A stretch of 64,000 nt of DNA from RYN-230 sp963723595 (GCA_963723595.1 CAVRRQ010000006.1:1-64000); one strand, 5' to 3'; counted from the stretch's first letter, positions 46,052-55,148 are shown. Numbers and translations are program-made. Notes: generated by a model from the letters alone, not told the origin.

Positions 46052-46129
46052 GACTACTCCCCGATCTAAACGAGGGGGCCTGCTGCGGACTGGCGACAGC
46101 CGACCCCATCCCCCTACACGACTGTTGCT

Positions 46130-46852
46130 GTGCGCCTTGGTGCGGCGTCTGTGTCATCCAGCCACTCCGCTAGCAGGGCAGCAAGGGTAGTAGCACCAGC
46201 GCCGCTGGGAGTGGCAGCCGCACCGGGTGCCAGGCCGCGTCCAGGACGGCAGTGGGACAGCGAGATGCAGCGGGACTCAGCTGGACTGTTCGGCATGGAG
46301 AACTACCTGGGAGTTCTCGACGCAACGAGGGCGTACTTTGACGAGAACCCCCTCGCGATGAAAAACTATGGCCTGGTAATCGCGCGTGTCACCACGGAAG
46401 ATGGCGTTACCCGCACGGTTGTCTTTGCGAGCAAAGGAAACCTTTCCATTACCCTGATAAACCAGTTTGAGTCACTTGGCGTTTCAGCGTACCAGCTCGA
46501 AGATCTTCCGAAGGCGCAGTCTCACGCGGAGAGTGCTGCGCTGGCCTACCGGGAAGCAATGGGAGATATGCCGGTCGAGCAGCAGATAGCATCGGTTCAT
46601 GACGCTTACTCAACCAACCAGGTCTGCAGTCCTGACTGCGGTGGAGACCTCACGGAATTCATCGGCCGCCCAAGCGTCGAGATATCCAAAGGGTCGAATG
46701 GCTACCTCGGCGGTGAGGTCGTCAGCAGGTCAACCCTTAATGAGTGGGGGTCCATCACCGGGGTCGGCGGGAGCCCTCTCGATATAGCGACTGGATTTTA
46801 CCAGCAATACATGATTGACGTGACTGGTACCGCTTCAGAGGAGGACAGGTAG
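46130..46852 (+). CDS. Deaminase-fold toxin domain, orphan (no delivery module)
   Basis: 240 residues as read from 46130, but the first 45 look like low-complexity linker; ATG 46265 or 46295 may be the real start. The core has NYGLVIARVTTEDGVTRTVV (beta hairpin), SHAESAALAYREA (H-A-E zinc/catalytic motif, codons 46523-46531) and NQVCSPDCGGDL (second zinc motif, 46624-46638). HAE plus a Cys pair is the hallmark of the cytidine-deaminase-like superfamily used as toxin tips in polymorphic toxins. It is visibly less GC-rich than its neighbours. No signal, RHS, WXG or other export domain is attached. The next gene starts 1 bp after the stop and is the likely immunity protein. The target (nucleotide, DNA or RNA) is unknown. 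Confidence 0.62.
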   Translation: MRLGAASVSSSHSASRAARVVAPAPLGVAAAPGARPRPGRQWDSEMQRDSAGLFGMENYLGVLDATRAYFDENPLAMKNYGLVIARVTTEDGVTRTVVFASKGNLSITLINQFESLGVSAYQLEDLPKAQSHAESAALAYREAMGDMPVEQQIASVHDAYSTNQVCSPDCGGDLTEFIGRPSVEISKGSNGYLGGEVVSRSTLNEWGSITGVGGSPLDIATGFYQQYMIDVTGTASEEDR

Positions 46853-47440
46853 ATGAGACTGAGGGACTTCCAGATGTCTATAGTCAGGCGGTTCCGTGAG
46901 CTGCCCTACCCTGCGTATCTCTGCTCGATGGCGGTCATTCTGGGCGAGCTGCGGGAATCCTATAAGCCTTTCCTTTCGGATAGAGGGCTCTCGTTGTCCT
47001 CGCAAACGGTTGATGCAGCCCGTCTCGCCGTACAGCCGGGAAATCCCGGCGTCGGCGAAATGGCTACGGGGCTAATGCTGGAGTGGCGCCAGCTGATTGA
47101 TGACCCGGAGGAAGATGGCCCGAAGGGCTGGTTTCCCCTGACATATACTTTCGAGGCGTTTACTGGTGAGATGGCAGGGAAATTGAAGCAGTACGCGGCC
47201 GTGGAGCATGTAACTGACGCCGCGGCGGAGCTTCCCGTCGAAGCGGTTTCCGTCAGCAGGGCCGGACGACTGGTTCAGATCGATTATGATGAGGAGCTCG
47301 ACGAAGATAGTCCCGGCGGGCAGATGCTCAGCAAGTTCGTTTCAGCTATCCGCTTTGCGGAGGAAAAGGTCGGCAACGGAGCGTCCTGCGGGATCGATGA
47401 GCTCCGGGCGGCCGTATTTGGCCAGGCCGGGGGATCTTAA
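46853..47440 (+). CDS. Putative immunity protein for the deaminase-fold toxin
   Basis: 195 residues, acidic, soluble, no signal peptide. ATG 46853 directly follows the TAG of the toxin-like gene, and GAGGACAGG just upstream could serve as its ribosome site. Sequence such as FRELPYPAYLCSMAVILGEL and GPKGWFPLTYTFEAFTGEMA does not match a family I can name. Size, acidity, composition and tight coupling fit an immunity protein. Confidence 0.55.
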   Translation: MRLRDFQMSIVRRFRELPYPAYLCSMAVILGELRESYKPFLSDRGLSLSSQTVDAARLAVQPGNPGVGEMATGLMLEWRQLIDDPEEDGPKGWFPLTYTFEAFTGEMAGKLKQYAAVEHVTDAAAELPVEAVSVSRAGRLVQIDYDEELDEDSPGGQMLSKFVSAIRFAEEKVGNGASCGIDELRAAVFGQAGGS

Positions 47441-47694
47441 TCTCCAGGAAAGCCAAGGCCGGTAATTCGGGCCGGCTCGTCGCGCCTGCTGGAAAGTGGG
47501 CCTGTCTGGGGACTAGCGACGCTCGATATGTAGATGCTTCCGATCGCCCTAAACCCGGCTGGCAAAGCCGGCCCCGACGGGACAGGCTTTGGGACGCACG
47601 CGGAAGGTGAGGCAATAGTGCCAGGCCGCCCATATGGGCTTTGCGCCGGTCGCTGATGCGGGATGCTTGCAGGCGCGAGTTAGGGGGTGGCATC
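47441..47694. other. Intergenic stretch, no gene seen
   Basis: No supported gene. It ends with the ribosome site TAGGGGGTGG before the next start. Confidence 0.35.
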
Positions 47695-48021
47695 GTGCGC
47701 AGGGGACACTTCGCCTCGGGCAGGGCCGGGGTGCTTGCCGCCATCATGCTGCCGGCTGCGTGGATGATGGCCGGCTGTTCGCAGGCAGTGCCTGCCGCCG
47801 CTACCCGGCCCGCCGCCCCGGCCCGGCCGGCGCTTCCGTCGGGCTCTTTCCTGCCGGGTCAGTTGTCGGGTGTGGCTGCTGTCTCGGCCCGCAGCGCCTG
47901 GGCGGTTGGCGTCGGCAATGACCCGCCAGCAGATCGGGAACCCTCTCAGCGCCAGCCCCAGCGGGATCTATTCGGTGGCGTTCAGCCCCGACGGCACGCG
48001 CCTGGCCAGCGACGGCGCTGA
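47695..48021 (+). pseudogene. 5' fragment of a secreted lipoprotein/beta-propeller gene
   Basis: GTG 47695 opens a lipoprotein signal, MRRGHFASGRAGVLAAIMLP, with lipobox MAGC. It is followed by an Ala/Pro linker and SGVAAVSARSAWAVG, the first blade motif of a common actinomycete surface propeller. At about 47915 homology stops and the frame continues as nonsense over a WD40 fragment in another frame. The rest of the gene is gone. Confidence 0.55.
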
Positions 48022-48163
48022 TGGCAGCGTGCGCTTGTGGGACGTTGCCTACCTGGCCCGCACCGCAATGCACTTGTGTAACTCAGTGCGGGAACCCCTC
48101 GCGCCCCGTGAATGGGCACAGTACGCACCGCCAGCTCCGGCGTACCAACGCGTTTGCCCTTGA
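47918..48163 (+). pseudogene. 3' fragment of a WD40-repeat STAND protein
   Basis: Reads IYSVAFSPDGTRLASDGADG, SVRLWDVAYLA, then a tail with LAPREWAQYAPPAPAYQRVC and stop. This tail is typical of the C-terminus of large actinomycete STAND ATPases with WD40 propellers. Only the last repeat remains, fused at 47915 to the lipoprotein fragment. Confidence 0.6.
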
Positions 48164-48959
48164 AATCCGGTCAACATCAGCGACTACGGCGACCCGATCG
48201 CCATCCCGCGGCCCCTCAAAACCTACTTTCCCCCGACCGCCGCTTGCCAGCCAGGCAACCCAGAGAGTCCCACGCGGAGCACCCGGCCCGCATGGGGTCC
48301 AATACTCGAATATGTGATCGAATACTGCTAGCGTGCTGCTGGGCACCTCGGGCAGGATGACCCGGGGAAAGGCAGACCGTCCGGGGTGCTCCATGGCGTG
48401 ATCGACTTACCTCGCCCGTACGAGGAACCGAACAGTAGCCCCGTCCAAGCAGGGCCCAGGTCGCTCTCACCCCTATCCGCCCGGCTATCACTGGGCGCGT
48501 CGGCTGGATCACCCGGGCTGGACACCGGCCCGCCTGCGCGGGGCGCGCATCCCGCCCGCAGACTCGAAACCACCGCCAGAGCCCCGTTACCATGACCGCA
48601 CCCCACGGCGTGCAATTCACTGCCCGGAAGCCATCTTCCCGGGCGCGGTCACCAGGCGGCGCAGCGGGCAGGCGGGCGATCCGGCTGGGGTTCCGTTCCG
48701 CCAGCTAATCCGTATTCCATCCGGGGTACCTGCTGACGCCGGAAACCCCTGCCCGGCGCCTTTCCGCAGGCACCGGCCGATCCGGACCTTCGAGCGGACT
48801 CCCAGACTGATACAGCACAAAGCCTGTAAAACAATATGCGGCGGCGCGTGGCTGATAATCAGGTCGGTTAATGCAGGTCTCTTAAATGTTCCCTGTCTCC
48901 TGCTTCTGTGTCCCCCGGCATCTCCTCGTACCCGCCGGCGAGGCGCTCCTCCTCGGACC
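48164..48959. other. Gene-free stretch
   Basis: About 800 bp on both strands without a frame I can support. There is no clear terminator or RNA gene. Confidence 0.4.
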
Positions 48960-49055
48960 TCGCCCCGGCGAGGCCGGGCACGGCGAGGCCGGGCACGGCG
49001 AGGCTGCCAGGCCGGACATGGCCGAGGGTGAGGCCGGCGCGGGCGGCGGCGAGGC
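48960..49055. repeat. GC-rich tandem repeat
   Basis: GGCGAGGCCGGGCAC-type units of about 15 bp recur several times with drift. No protein is convincingly encoded across them. Confidence 0.6.
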
Positions 49056-49129
49056 CGGCGGCAAAAGGTGTCGGGGAGGCGCCGCTCCCGCCCGTCCGGC
49101 GCGTTCGAACGCACGACCGGGCCGGGCCG

Positions 49130-49319
49130 GCCGGATTTAATTTCACGGGCTTACCGCATTCACGTTCGAATTCGGCGGTAAAACACCCGCGAATCCATTT
49201 CGAGGCGGAAAATGGTTGATGGGTGCGGAAAGGCGAGATAGCGTCGTGGTGTACCCGGAAATACGGGGAACCGGAATAGCCGCCGGTAATAGCCATTAGC
49301 GAGAAAGGATGGCATCGTA
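49130..49319 (+). promoter_or_regulatory. AT-richer leader before the winged-helix/MoxR gene
   Basis: This 190-bp stretch is markedly richer in A/T than its surroundings and ends in GAGAAAGGA, a ribosome site for ATG 49320. It probably holds the promoter of the MoxR/VWA cluster. I cannot fix -35/-10 boxes with confidence. Confidence 0.4.
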
Positions 49320-50503
49320 ATGCCCGCCGCAAATCCCGCCGCCGCCCCGCCCCCCGCCGCCGCGCCTGCTCCCCGCATCACGCCCACTGGCCGGCTCGGC
49401 CAGGGTGAGCTGCGTCGGCTGACCGCCGCGCACCTGGCGGCCAGTCTCGGCCCGCAGACCCCCGGCGAGATCGCCCGCGTTCTGGGCAAGTCCGCCGGCG
49501 CGGTCGGCAACGCCCTGACCGTCCTGGCCAAACGGGGTGAGGCCGCCCGCGACCCCGGCACCCCTGTCCGCTACCGCGCTACCCCCGCCACCGCAGGCGT
49601 TGCCGCCGCCCCCCGCCCCGCCCTCCGCCCGGCCCGGCCCGCACCAGCCAGCCCGCCGCGCCCCGCGCCGGCCGCGCCGCCGCGCCCGGCTGCTGTCGGC
49701 CCGGTCCCCGGGGGCGGTGGCGCGCCCGGGCGGCCAGGTCTACCGGCCACGTGTCCTGGCCGACATGGCCGACGTCGGCGCGCTGCGCAAGCTGCGTGAC
49801 GCCGGCATCCCCGCCCTGCTGTACGGGCCGCCCGGCACGGGCAAGACCAGCCTGGTCGAGGCCGCGTTCCCCGACGTGATCACCGTCACCGGCGATGGGG
49901 ACACCACGGTCGCCGACTTCACCGGCGAGTACATCCAGCGGCCCGACGGCACGTTCGACTGGGTCGACGGGCCGCTGATCACCGCGATGCGCGAGGGCCG
50001 GGTCCTGTTCATCGACGACACGACCCTGATCAGCCCGCAGGTGCTGGCGGTGGTCTACCCCGCGATGGACGGCCGCCGCGAGGTCACCGTCAAAGCCCAC
50101 AAAGCCGACCGCGATCACCGCCGCCAGCGGGTTCTACGTGATCGGCGGGCACAACCCCGGCGTGCACGGCGCGGTGCTCACCGAGGCCCTGTCGTCCCGG
50201 TTCTCCGTCCAGGTCAAGGTCGGCACCGACTACGACCTCGCCCATTCCCTGAAGATCGACGACCGGGCGATCCGCGCCGCCCGCAACCTCGCCACCCGCC
50301 AGGCCAACGGCGAGATCGGCTGGGCCCCCCAGCTCCGCGAGCTGATCGCCTTCCAGCGCATCACCACCGTCCTCGGCCCCGACGCCGCCATAGCCAACCT
50401 CGCCGGCGTCGCCCCCGAGGAAGACCGCGACGTCGTGATCGACGCCATCACCCGCGTCTTCGGCCGCCCGGTCACCCCCCTCGCCCTCGGCCGCCAGATC
50501 TAA
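49320..50503 (+). pseudogene. MoxR-type AAA+ ATPase with N-terminal winged-helix domain, frameshifted
   Basis: Part 1 (49320-49735): a winged-helix domain, LGQGELRRLTAAHLAASLG, TPGEIARVLGKSAGAVGNAL, then an Ala/Pro linker. Part 2 (about 49740-50105): VLADMADVGALRKLRDAGI, Walker A GPPGTGKTS (about 49827), GDGDTTVADFTGEYIQRPDG and Walker B GRVLFIDD. Part 3 (50105-50503): ASGFYVIGGHNPGVHGAVL, EALSSRFSVQVKV (arginine-finger region) and the lid. Shifts lie near 49735 and 50105. MoxR ATPases act as chaperones with VWA partners, and such a partner follows directly. The winged helix resembles that in the gene at 58227. Confidence 0.78.
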
Positions 50504-50538
50504 CCCCAACCCGCCCGCCGCGATTGGGGGCACCCCGA

Positions 50539-52252
50539 TGACCGCCCGCCCCGCCACCAGCCCCACGCCCCCGCCCCGCCTGCCGGCGCCTGGCTGAAGC
50601 TCTCCGCCGCCCTGACCGGCCAGGTCCCCCCGATCGCCGGCCGCAAGGACCTGGTGGTCACCTGCGCCCCCGGCGCCGGCCACGGCAGCCCGGCCTGCTT
50701 CTTCCCCGCCCTCGCCGCCATCGAGGTCGACGGCACCCACCTCGGCGTCGCCCCCGCCACCGCCAACCCGGCCAGCCCGGCCGACCGGGAACGCTACCCG
50801 GTCACCTGGGGCGCCCTGATCCACGAATGCGCCCACGCCGCCCACACCCGCTGGACCCCGCCGCCCGCCGGGGCCGCCGCCTGGGCCGAAGCCGCCCGCA
50901 TGCTCGAGGAATCCCGCATCGAAACGGCGCAAACTGCCCGCCGCCCGGCCGACCGCCGCTGGCTCCGGGAAACCATTACCCAGCTGATCCTGGCCGACTT
51001 CACCGCCGCCGCCGCCACCCCGGCCAGCCCCCGCGAAGCCGGCTGCGCCGCCGCGCTGATCCTCGCCCGCGCCGACGCCGGCATCCTGGACCCCGCCGAG
51101 GCCGCCCCCGCCGAGCAGGCCGTCACCACCGTCATCGGCGCCAGGCGCCTCGACAGGCTGCGGGCGATCTGGCGGGCCGCGCACGCCACCGCCGACACCG
51201 ATGCCCGCACCATGCTGCGCCTCGGCCGCCGCTGGTGCCGCATCCTCGGCATCCAGCCCGACCCCCCGCCACCCCCCAGCACAGCCGGTGCGTCCGGGGT
51301 CCCATCGCCGGTCGCCTCGGCCGTAGCCAGGACCACCGCCGCGATCAAGGCCACCGTCGCTGCCGAGAACACCCCCGCCCCCGCCGTCCTGCCCGGCCAG
51401 GCCACCCAGCGGGCCGCCGAGAACACCGCCCGCGCCAGCGCCCAGCGCGCCGCCCACGCCGTCTTCGGCGCCCCCTCACTGTCCGGCCAGCCCGGCGCAG
51501 GCGGCCCGGCCACCGCCGGCACCCGCGAACCCACCGAGGAAGAAAAGGCTGCCGCCCGCCGCCTCGCCCGCGCGCTGCGGAACGCCACCATCGGGCAGCG
51601 CGCCGCCGTCACCACCACCTCGCCCACCCCGCCCGGCCGGCTGAAGATGCGCCAGGCCATGGCCGGCTCCGCGCAGCGCGCCGCCGGCGCGCTGCCCACC
51701 GCCGAGCCGTTCAGCCGCACCACCCGCCGCCGCGTCCCCGCGCCCCCGCTCAAGGTCGGGATCGCCTGCGACGTGTCTGGCTCCACGATGCTCTTCACCG
51801 GCCCGGTCGCCTCCGCCGCGTGGATCCTCGCTCGCGCCACCACGGCGATCCCCGCCGCGACCGCCGCCGCCGTCACCTTCGGCGACACCGCCGAAGCTGT
51901 CACCTGGCCCGGCCACGCCCCCGCGCGCGTCAGCACCTTCACCGCCACCGCCTGCTACGAGGACTTCCGCAGCGCCATCGACGCCCTCGACGGCGCCCTG
52001 GGCCTGTCCCACCCCGGCGCCGCCCGGCTGCTGGTCATCATCTCCGACGGCCAGTTCAAGGACACCCAGCACGCCGACGGGCAGGCCCGCATCACCCGCC
52101 TGGCCGCCGCCGGATGCGGCATCCTCTGGCTCGCCCCCGACCAGCCCGGCAACCAGCCCATGACCGGCGCCCGCGTCATCACCCTGGCCGACCCCGCGGC
52201 CACCACCGCCGCCATCGCCACCGCCGCCACCCGCGCCCTGCACAGCGCCTAA
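50539..52252 (+). CDS. VWA-domain protein with zincin-like HExxH segment (MoxR partner), 5' frameshift
   Basis: The ATG at 50539 lies in a different frame from the body, which is open from about 50590 to 52252; a one-base shift near 50585 would join them. The body has AGRKDLVVTCAPGAGHGS, then ALIHECAHAAHTRW with a metallopeptidase-type HECAH (about 50822-50836) and, downstream, EESRIETAQ. A variable Ala-rich middle follows. The C-terminal VWA domain has the MIDAS motif DVSGST (about 51770) and LLVIISDGQFKD. Metallopeptidase-like plus VWA proteins paired with MoxR ATPases are known as a broad class of uncertain function. No membrane segment is visible. Confidence 0.75.
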
Positions 52253-52335
52253 CCCACCCCCGGGGCCGGGGCTTCCTGCCCCGCCCCTTGAGGCAGGTCC
52301 TCGCCCGCCCGCAGGCCGATCAGGAGACCGCCGCC

Positions 52336-52512
52336 ATGAACAACTCCGCCCCGTCCGCCGCCGGGATGGCCCTGCCCAGGTACGAGGCCGCCGGCTGGCC
52401 GCTTGCTCCGCCTCGCTATTACCAGCAGCCGCAACCTGGTCCCGGACCGGCCCGGCGGCAGAAAGAAACCCCGATGACCCCCTACCGCCCTGCCGCCCGC
52501 CTTGGCAGCTAA
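52336..52512 (+). CDS. Small Pro-rich protein, unknown
   Basis: 58 residues starting MNNSAPSAAGMALPRYEAAG and ending TPYRPAARLGS. ATG 52336 follows CAGGAGA at 52321-52327. It is rich in Pro, Ala and Tyr, with no recognisable domain. It lies in the same direction between the VWA gene and the DUF4314 gene, so it is probably co-transcribed. Confidence 0.5.
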   Translation: MNNSAPSAAGMALPRYEAAGWPLAPPRYYQQPQPGPGPARRQKETPMTPYRPAARLGS

Positions 52513-52558
52513 GGCTGCGTCCCGGTCAGAGCCCTGCGCGGGCTGGAAGGAGAACGTC

Positions 52559-52915
52559 ATGACCTATCAGCGTGGTGACCGCATCGTGCTTGTGCACACC
52601 AGCGACCCGCACACCCACCTCGTCCCGGGTACCGCCGGGACCGTCACCGGCTACGACGCCAGGCTCGGGCAGCTCGCTGTGGCCTGGGATGACGGCAGCA
52701 CCCTGGCCATGCTGCTGCACGACGGCGACCAGGTCCGCCCCCTGGGCCTGCCCCCGGCTGCGGCCAGAAAGCGTGCCCAGCGCCGACGGCTGCCAGCCCT
52801 CACGGAAAGAGCGCACCGTAACCTGGGCGAGCACGCGGCCCTGCCCGGCGGGCACCGGACTGGCGGGATGGCGTATTCGTTCGGTGCGTATTCGGCGACC
52901 CGTGACAGCATGTGA
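52559..52915 (+). CDS. DUF4314-domain protein
   Basis: 118 residues; ATG 52559 follows GGAAGGAG. The first 65 residues have QRGDRIVLVHTSDPHTHLVP, GTAGTVTGYDARLG and VAWDDGSTLAML, the SH3-like DUF4314 pattern, often found on conjugative elements. The tail (KRAQRRRLPALTERAHRNLG) is basic and not part of the domain; its last codons overlap the left 40-bp direct repeat, so the 3' end may be altered. Confidence 0.75.
   Translation: MTYQRGDRIVLVHTSDPHTHLVPGTAGTVTGYDARLGQLAVAWDDGSTLAMLLHDGDQVRPLGLPPAAARKRAQRRRLPALTERAHRNLGEHAALPGGHRTGGMAYSFGAYSATRDSM
52860..52899 (+). repeat. 40-bp direct repeat, left copy
   Basis: Matches 54334-54373 with four mismatches; 22 bases (52872-52893, CGTATTCGTTCGGTGCGTAT...) are identical. 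The pair brackets the MFS gene. Confidence 0.8.
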
Positions 52916-53003
52916 TCACTTTGCGTGGTTGCGGGGGGGCGCCCGCTGGGCGGGCCGGTAGAGTCCTGGGCGTGTTCCAGGACCCGGTTGTCCCGCGTGC
53001 TTG

Positions 53004-54251
53004 ATGCCGCAGCTGAGCGTGCCCTCAGGTCCGCTGCGGAGCCGTAACTTCCGGCTGCTGCTGGCGTGTGACGTCATCTCGGCCATCGGGACTGCGGTGG
53101 CGACGGTCGCCCTGCCCTTCGCGGTCCTGAGGATCGGCGGTTCCGCCAGCGACGTGGGATACGTCGCCGCCGCGTACCTGGTCCCCCTCATCGGCTTCCT
53201 GCTGCTCGGCGGCGTGGTCGCGGACCGGCTGCCCCGCCACCAGGTCATGGTGGCGGCGAACGCGCTCCAGGCCCTGGCCCAGGCCGCCTCGGCGGCCCTG
53301 CTTCTGACCGGCCACGCCCTGGTCTGGGAACTCGCCGCCCTGGCCGCCCTGCGGGGCGTCGGGACCGGCTTCTACTTCCCGGCCTCGGAGGGCCTCCTGC
53401 CGCACACGGTGCCGGCCGATCAGCGCGCGCCAGCGAACGCCCTGGACCGGATCGGCCGTAACAGCGGCCAGATCGGCGGAGCGGCGCTCGGTGGTCTCCT
53501 GGTCGGCCTGGCCGGCCCGGGCTGGGGCCTGGCCGCCGACGCGGTGAGCTTCGCGGTCGCCGGCGCGCTGCGAGCGGGCATGCGCTTCCCCTCCCTGCCG
53601 CCGGAGGCCAGGGCCGGCCTGGTCGACGAGCTGCGGGAGGGCTGGCGCGATTTCATCTCCCGGCGCTGGCTCTGGGTGATCGTGGCCCAGTTCGCCTTCG
53701 TCGTTGCCATCGCGGCCGGCACCCAGAGCGTCCTCGGCCCGCTCGTCGCCGACGCTCACCTCGGCGGCGCCCGGAGCTGGGGACTGATCCTGGCTGCCGA
53801 AGGGGTCGGGGCCGTCGCCGGCGGGTTCGTCATGATCAGGTACCGGCCGCGCCGGATGCTCCTGGCGGCTAGCCTGTCCGTACCCGCGGACTGCGTGTTC
53901 CTCCTGGCCCTGGCGGTGCCCCTTTCAGTTCCCGTGATCGCGGCGGCCGCGTTTCTCACCGGCGCGTGCGCCGAGGTGTTCGGCGTGAACTGGGCCACGG
54001 CCATGCAGCAGGAAATCCCGCCTGCCATGCTGTCCCGGCTCTCGTCCTACGACGCGCTCGGCAGCTTCGCCCTGGCCCCCGTGGGGACGGTGGTCGCGGG
54101 CCCGCTGGCCAGCTCGTTCGGCACCGGGCCCGTCCTGCTCGCCGGGGCCGTCCTGGTGGCGGCGCTCACCGGTGCCGTGCTGCTCGTGCCCGAGGTGAGG
54201 CAGCTGCAGCGGCAGGCCGTCCGCCCGCGGCCGCCGGGAAAAGTGCGCTGA
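53004..54251 (+). CDS. MFS transporter (EntS/DUF894-like), paralogue of 43451
   Basis: 415 residues, about 12 hydrophobic segments. FRLLLACDVISAIGTAVATV, LLGGVVADRLPRHQVMVAAN and SRLSSYDALGSFALAPVGTV parallel the MFS protein at 43451, including RRWLWVIVAQF in the middle loop. ATG 53004 is preferred to the TTG one codon upstream. It stands alone between two copies of a 40-bp direct repeat. Substrate unknown. Confidence 0.86.
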   Translation: MPQLSVPSGPLRSRNFRLLLACDVISAIGTAVATVALPFAVLRIGGSASDVGYVAAAYLVPLIGFLLLGGVVADRLPRHQVMVAANALQALAQAASAALLLTGHALVWELAALAALRGVGTGFYFPASEGLLPHTVPADQRAPANALDRIGRNSGQIGGAALGGLLVGLAGPGWGLAADAVSFAVAGALRAGMRFPSLPPEARAGLVDELREGWRDFISRRWLWVIVAQFAFVVAIAAGTQSVLGPLVADAHLGGARSWGLILAAEGVGAVAGGFVMIRYRPRRMLLAASLSVPADCVFLLALAVPLSVPVIAAAAFLTGACAEVFGVNWATAMQQEIPPAMLSRLSSYDALGSFALAPVGTVVAGPLASSFGTGPVLLAGAVLVAALTGAVLLVPEVRQLQRQAVRPRPPGKVR

Positions 54252-54274
54252 CGACCCGGGCCGCGTGGTCCCGC

Positions 54275-54322
54275 GCGAGATACGCAGGAGAGCGGGAGGC
54301 GGAAGCGAGATACGCAGGAGAG
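54275..54322 (+). repeat. Two-copy tandem repeat after the MFS gene
   Basis: GCGAGATACGCAGGAGAG occurs at 54275-54292 and again at 54305-54322, a 30-bp period. Confidence 0.75.
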
Positions 54323-54333
54323 GCAGGATAGGG

Positions 54334-54373
54334 CTGGCGGGTTGACGTATTCGTTCGGTGCGTATTCACCGAC
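54334..54373 (+). repeat. 40-bp direct repeat, right copy
   Basis: Partner of 52860-52899 in the same orientation. Contains two GCGTATTC/ACGTATTC motifs. Confidence 0.8.
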
Positions 54374-54419
54374 GTCAGGTGACGGACGGTAGCTGTACGT
54401 AGTTCGAGTCCTTGTTAGC

Positions 54420-55148
54420 TCAGGTTGTGCGCTGGGTGATGAATACGAATTCGTTACCTGGGCGGTCGGGGGCTTCCCGGACGTCCAGGGTCTGGTAGCC
54501 CTGGTCAGCCAAGCTTGATTCCACCTCTTGGCGGCTGCGCAATCGCAGGGTGGAGTCCGAGGTGAGTGCTTCGCTGTCGGCCAGGAATGTGTAGGTGTTG
54601 TGGAGGGAGACGAATGGGAGGCTCACTTCGGTGATCTCCCGTCGCTGCTCGACTGGGCCGCTGCCTGCGATGTCCAAGATGACTGGGCTGGTGTCAGCGG
54701 CCCATTCCTCCCAGGCCCGGCGTTCGGGACGCCGTGTCTCGAACACGAGGTATCCATGTGGGCGGAGTGCAGCGTGGATGCCTTGCAGGGCCTGGTTCCA
54801 GTCTTCGTCGGTGAGGAATACCTGGGCCACGTTCCCGGTCATCACGGCGAGATCAGCCTCGATGGCTGGGGCCGTCGCGGCATCGCCGTGTACCCAGGTG
54901 ATTGCTGCAGATTTGTCTTTTGACCTCGCCACCCCTAGCGAGGCCTGAGCCGGGTTGACACCCACGACGGTGCGTCCGGCCCTGGCGAGCAGGATCGCCA
55001 GTGATCCTGTTCCGCAGCCGACGTCAAGCACGCGGTGGGCGCCAAGTTCCTCGGTAATGCTGAGGTAGGCGGCCAGGTCGTCGCGCTGTCCGTCGAAGGC
55101 GTCATAGACGGGTGCGAGGCGAGGGTGGGCAAACATCGCATCGGCCAC
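54420..55148 (-). CDS. Class I SAM-dependent methyltransferase
   Basis: 242 residues from GTG 55148. Motif I for SAM binding is RVLDVGCGTGSLAILLA; an acidic residue after strand 2 is replaced (VVGVNPAQASLG), and motif II/III are ADLAVMTGNVAQVF and LRPHGYLVFETRRPERRAWE. This is the small-molecule methyltransferase type. The acceptor is unknown. It is convergent with the MFS gene and downstream of a broken recombinase. Confidence 0.85.
   Translation of the reverse strand: MADAMFAHPRLAPVYDAFDGQRDDLAAYLSITEELGAHRVLDVGCGTGSLAILLARAGRTVVGVNPAQASLGVARSKDKSAAITWVHGDAATAPAIEADLAVMTGNVAQVFLTDEDWNQALQGIHAALRPHGYLVFETRRPERRAWEEWAADTSPVILDIAGSGPVEQRREITEVSLPFVSLHNTYTFLADSEALTSDSTLRLRSRQEVESSLADQGYQTLDVREAPDRPGNEFVFITQRTT

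Noticed and set aside
48290..48340. Short CGAATA-containing direct repeats as an operator
   Set aside because: Only two loose matches, with no gene or promoter nearby to support a function.
48868..49332. Reverse-strand open frame of 154 codons upstream of the MoxR gene
   Set aside because: It spans the GC tandem repeat and the AT-richer leader; no domain, poor composition and no ribosome site.
50827..52512. Plus-strand frame of about 560 codons rich in Arg/Pro/His overlapping the VWA gene
   Set aside because: It is the +1 shadow of the VWA frame; the true frame carries HECAH and the MIDAS motif.
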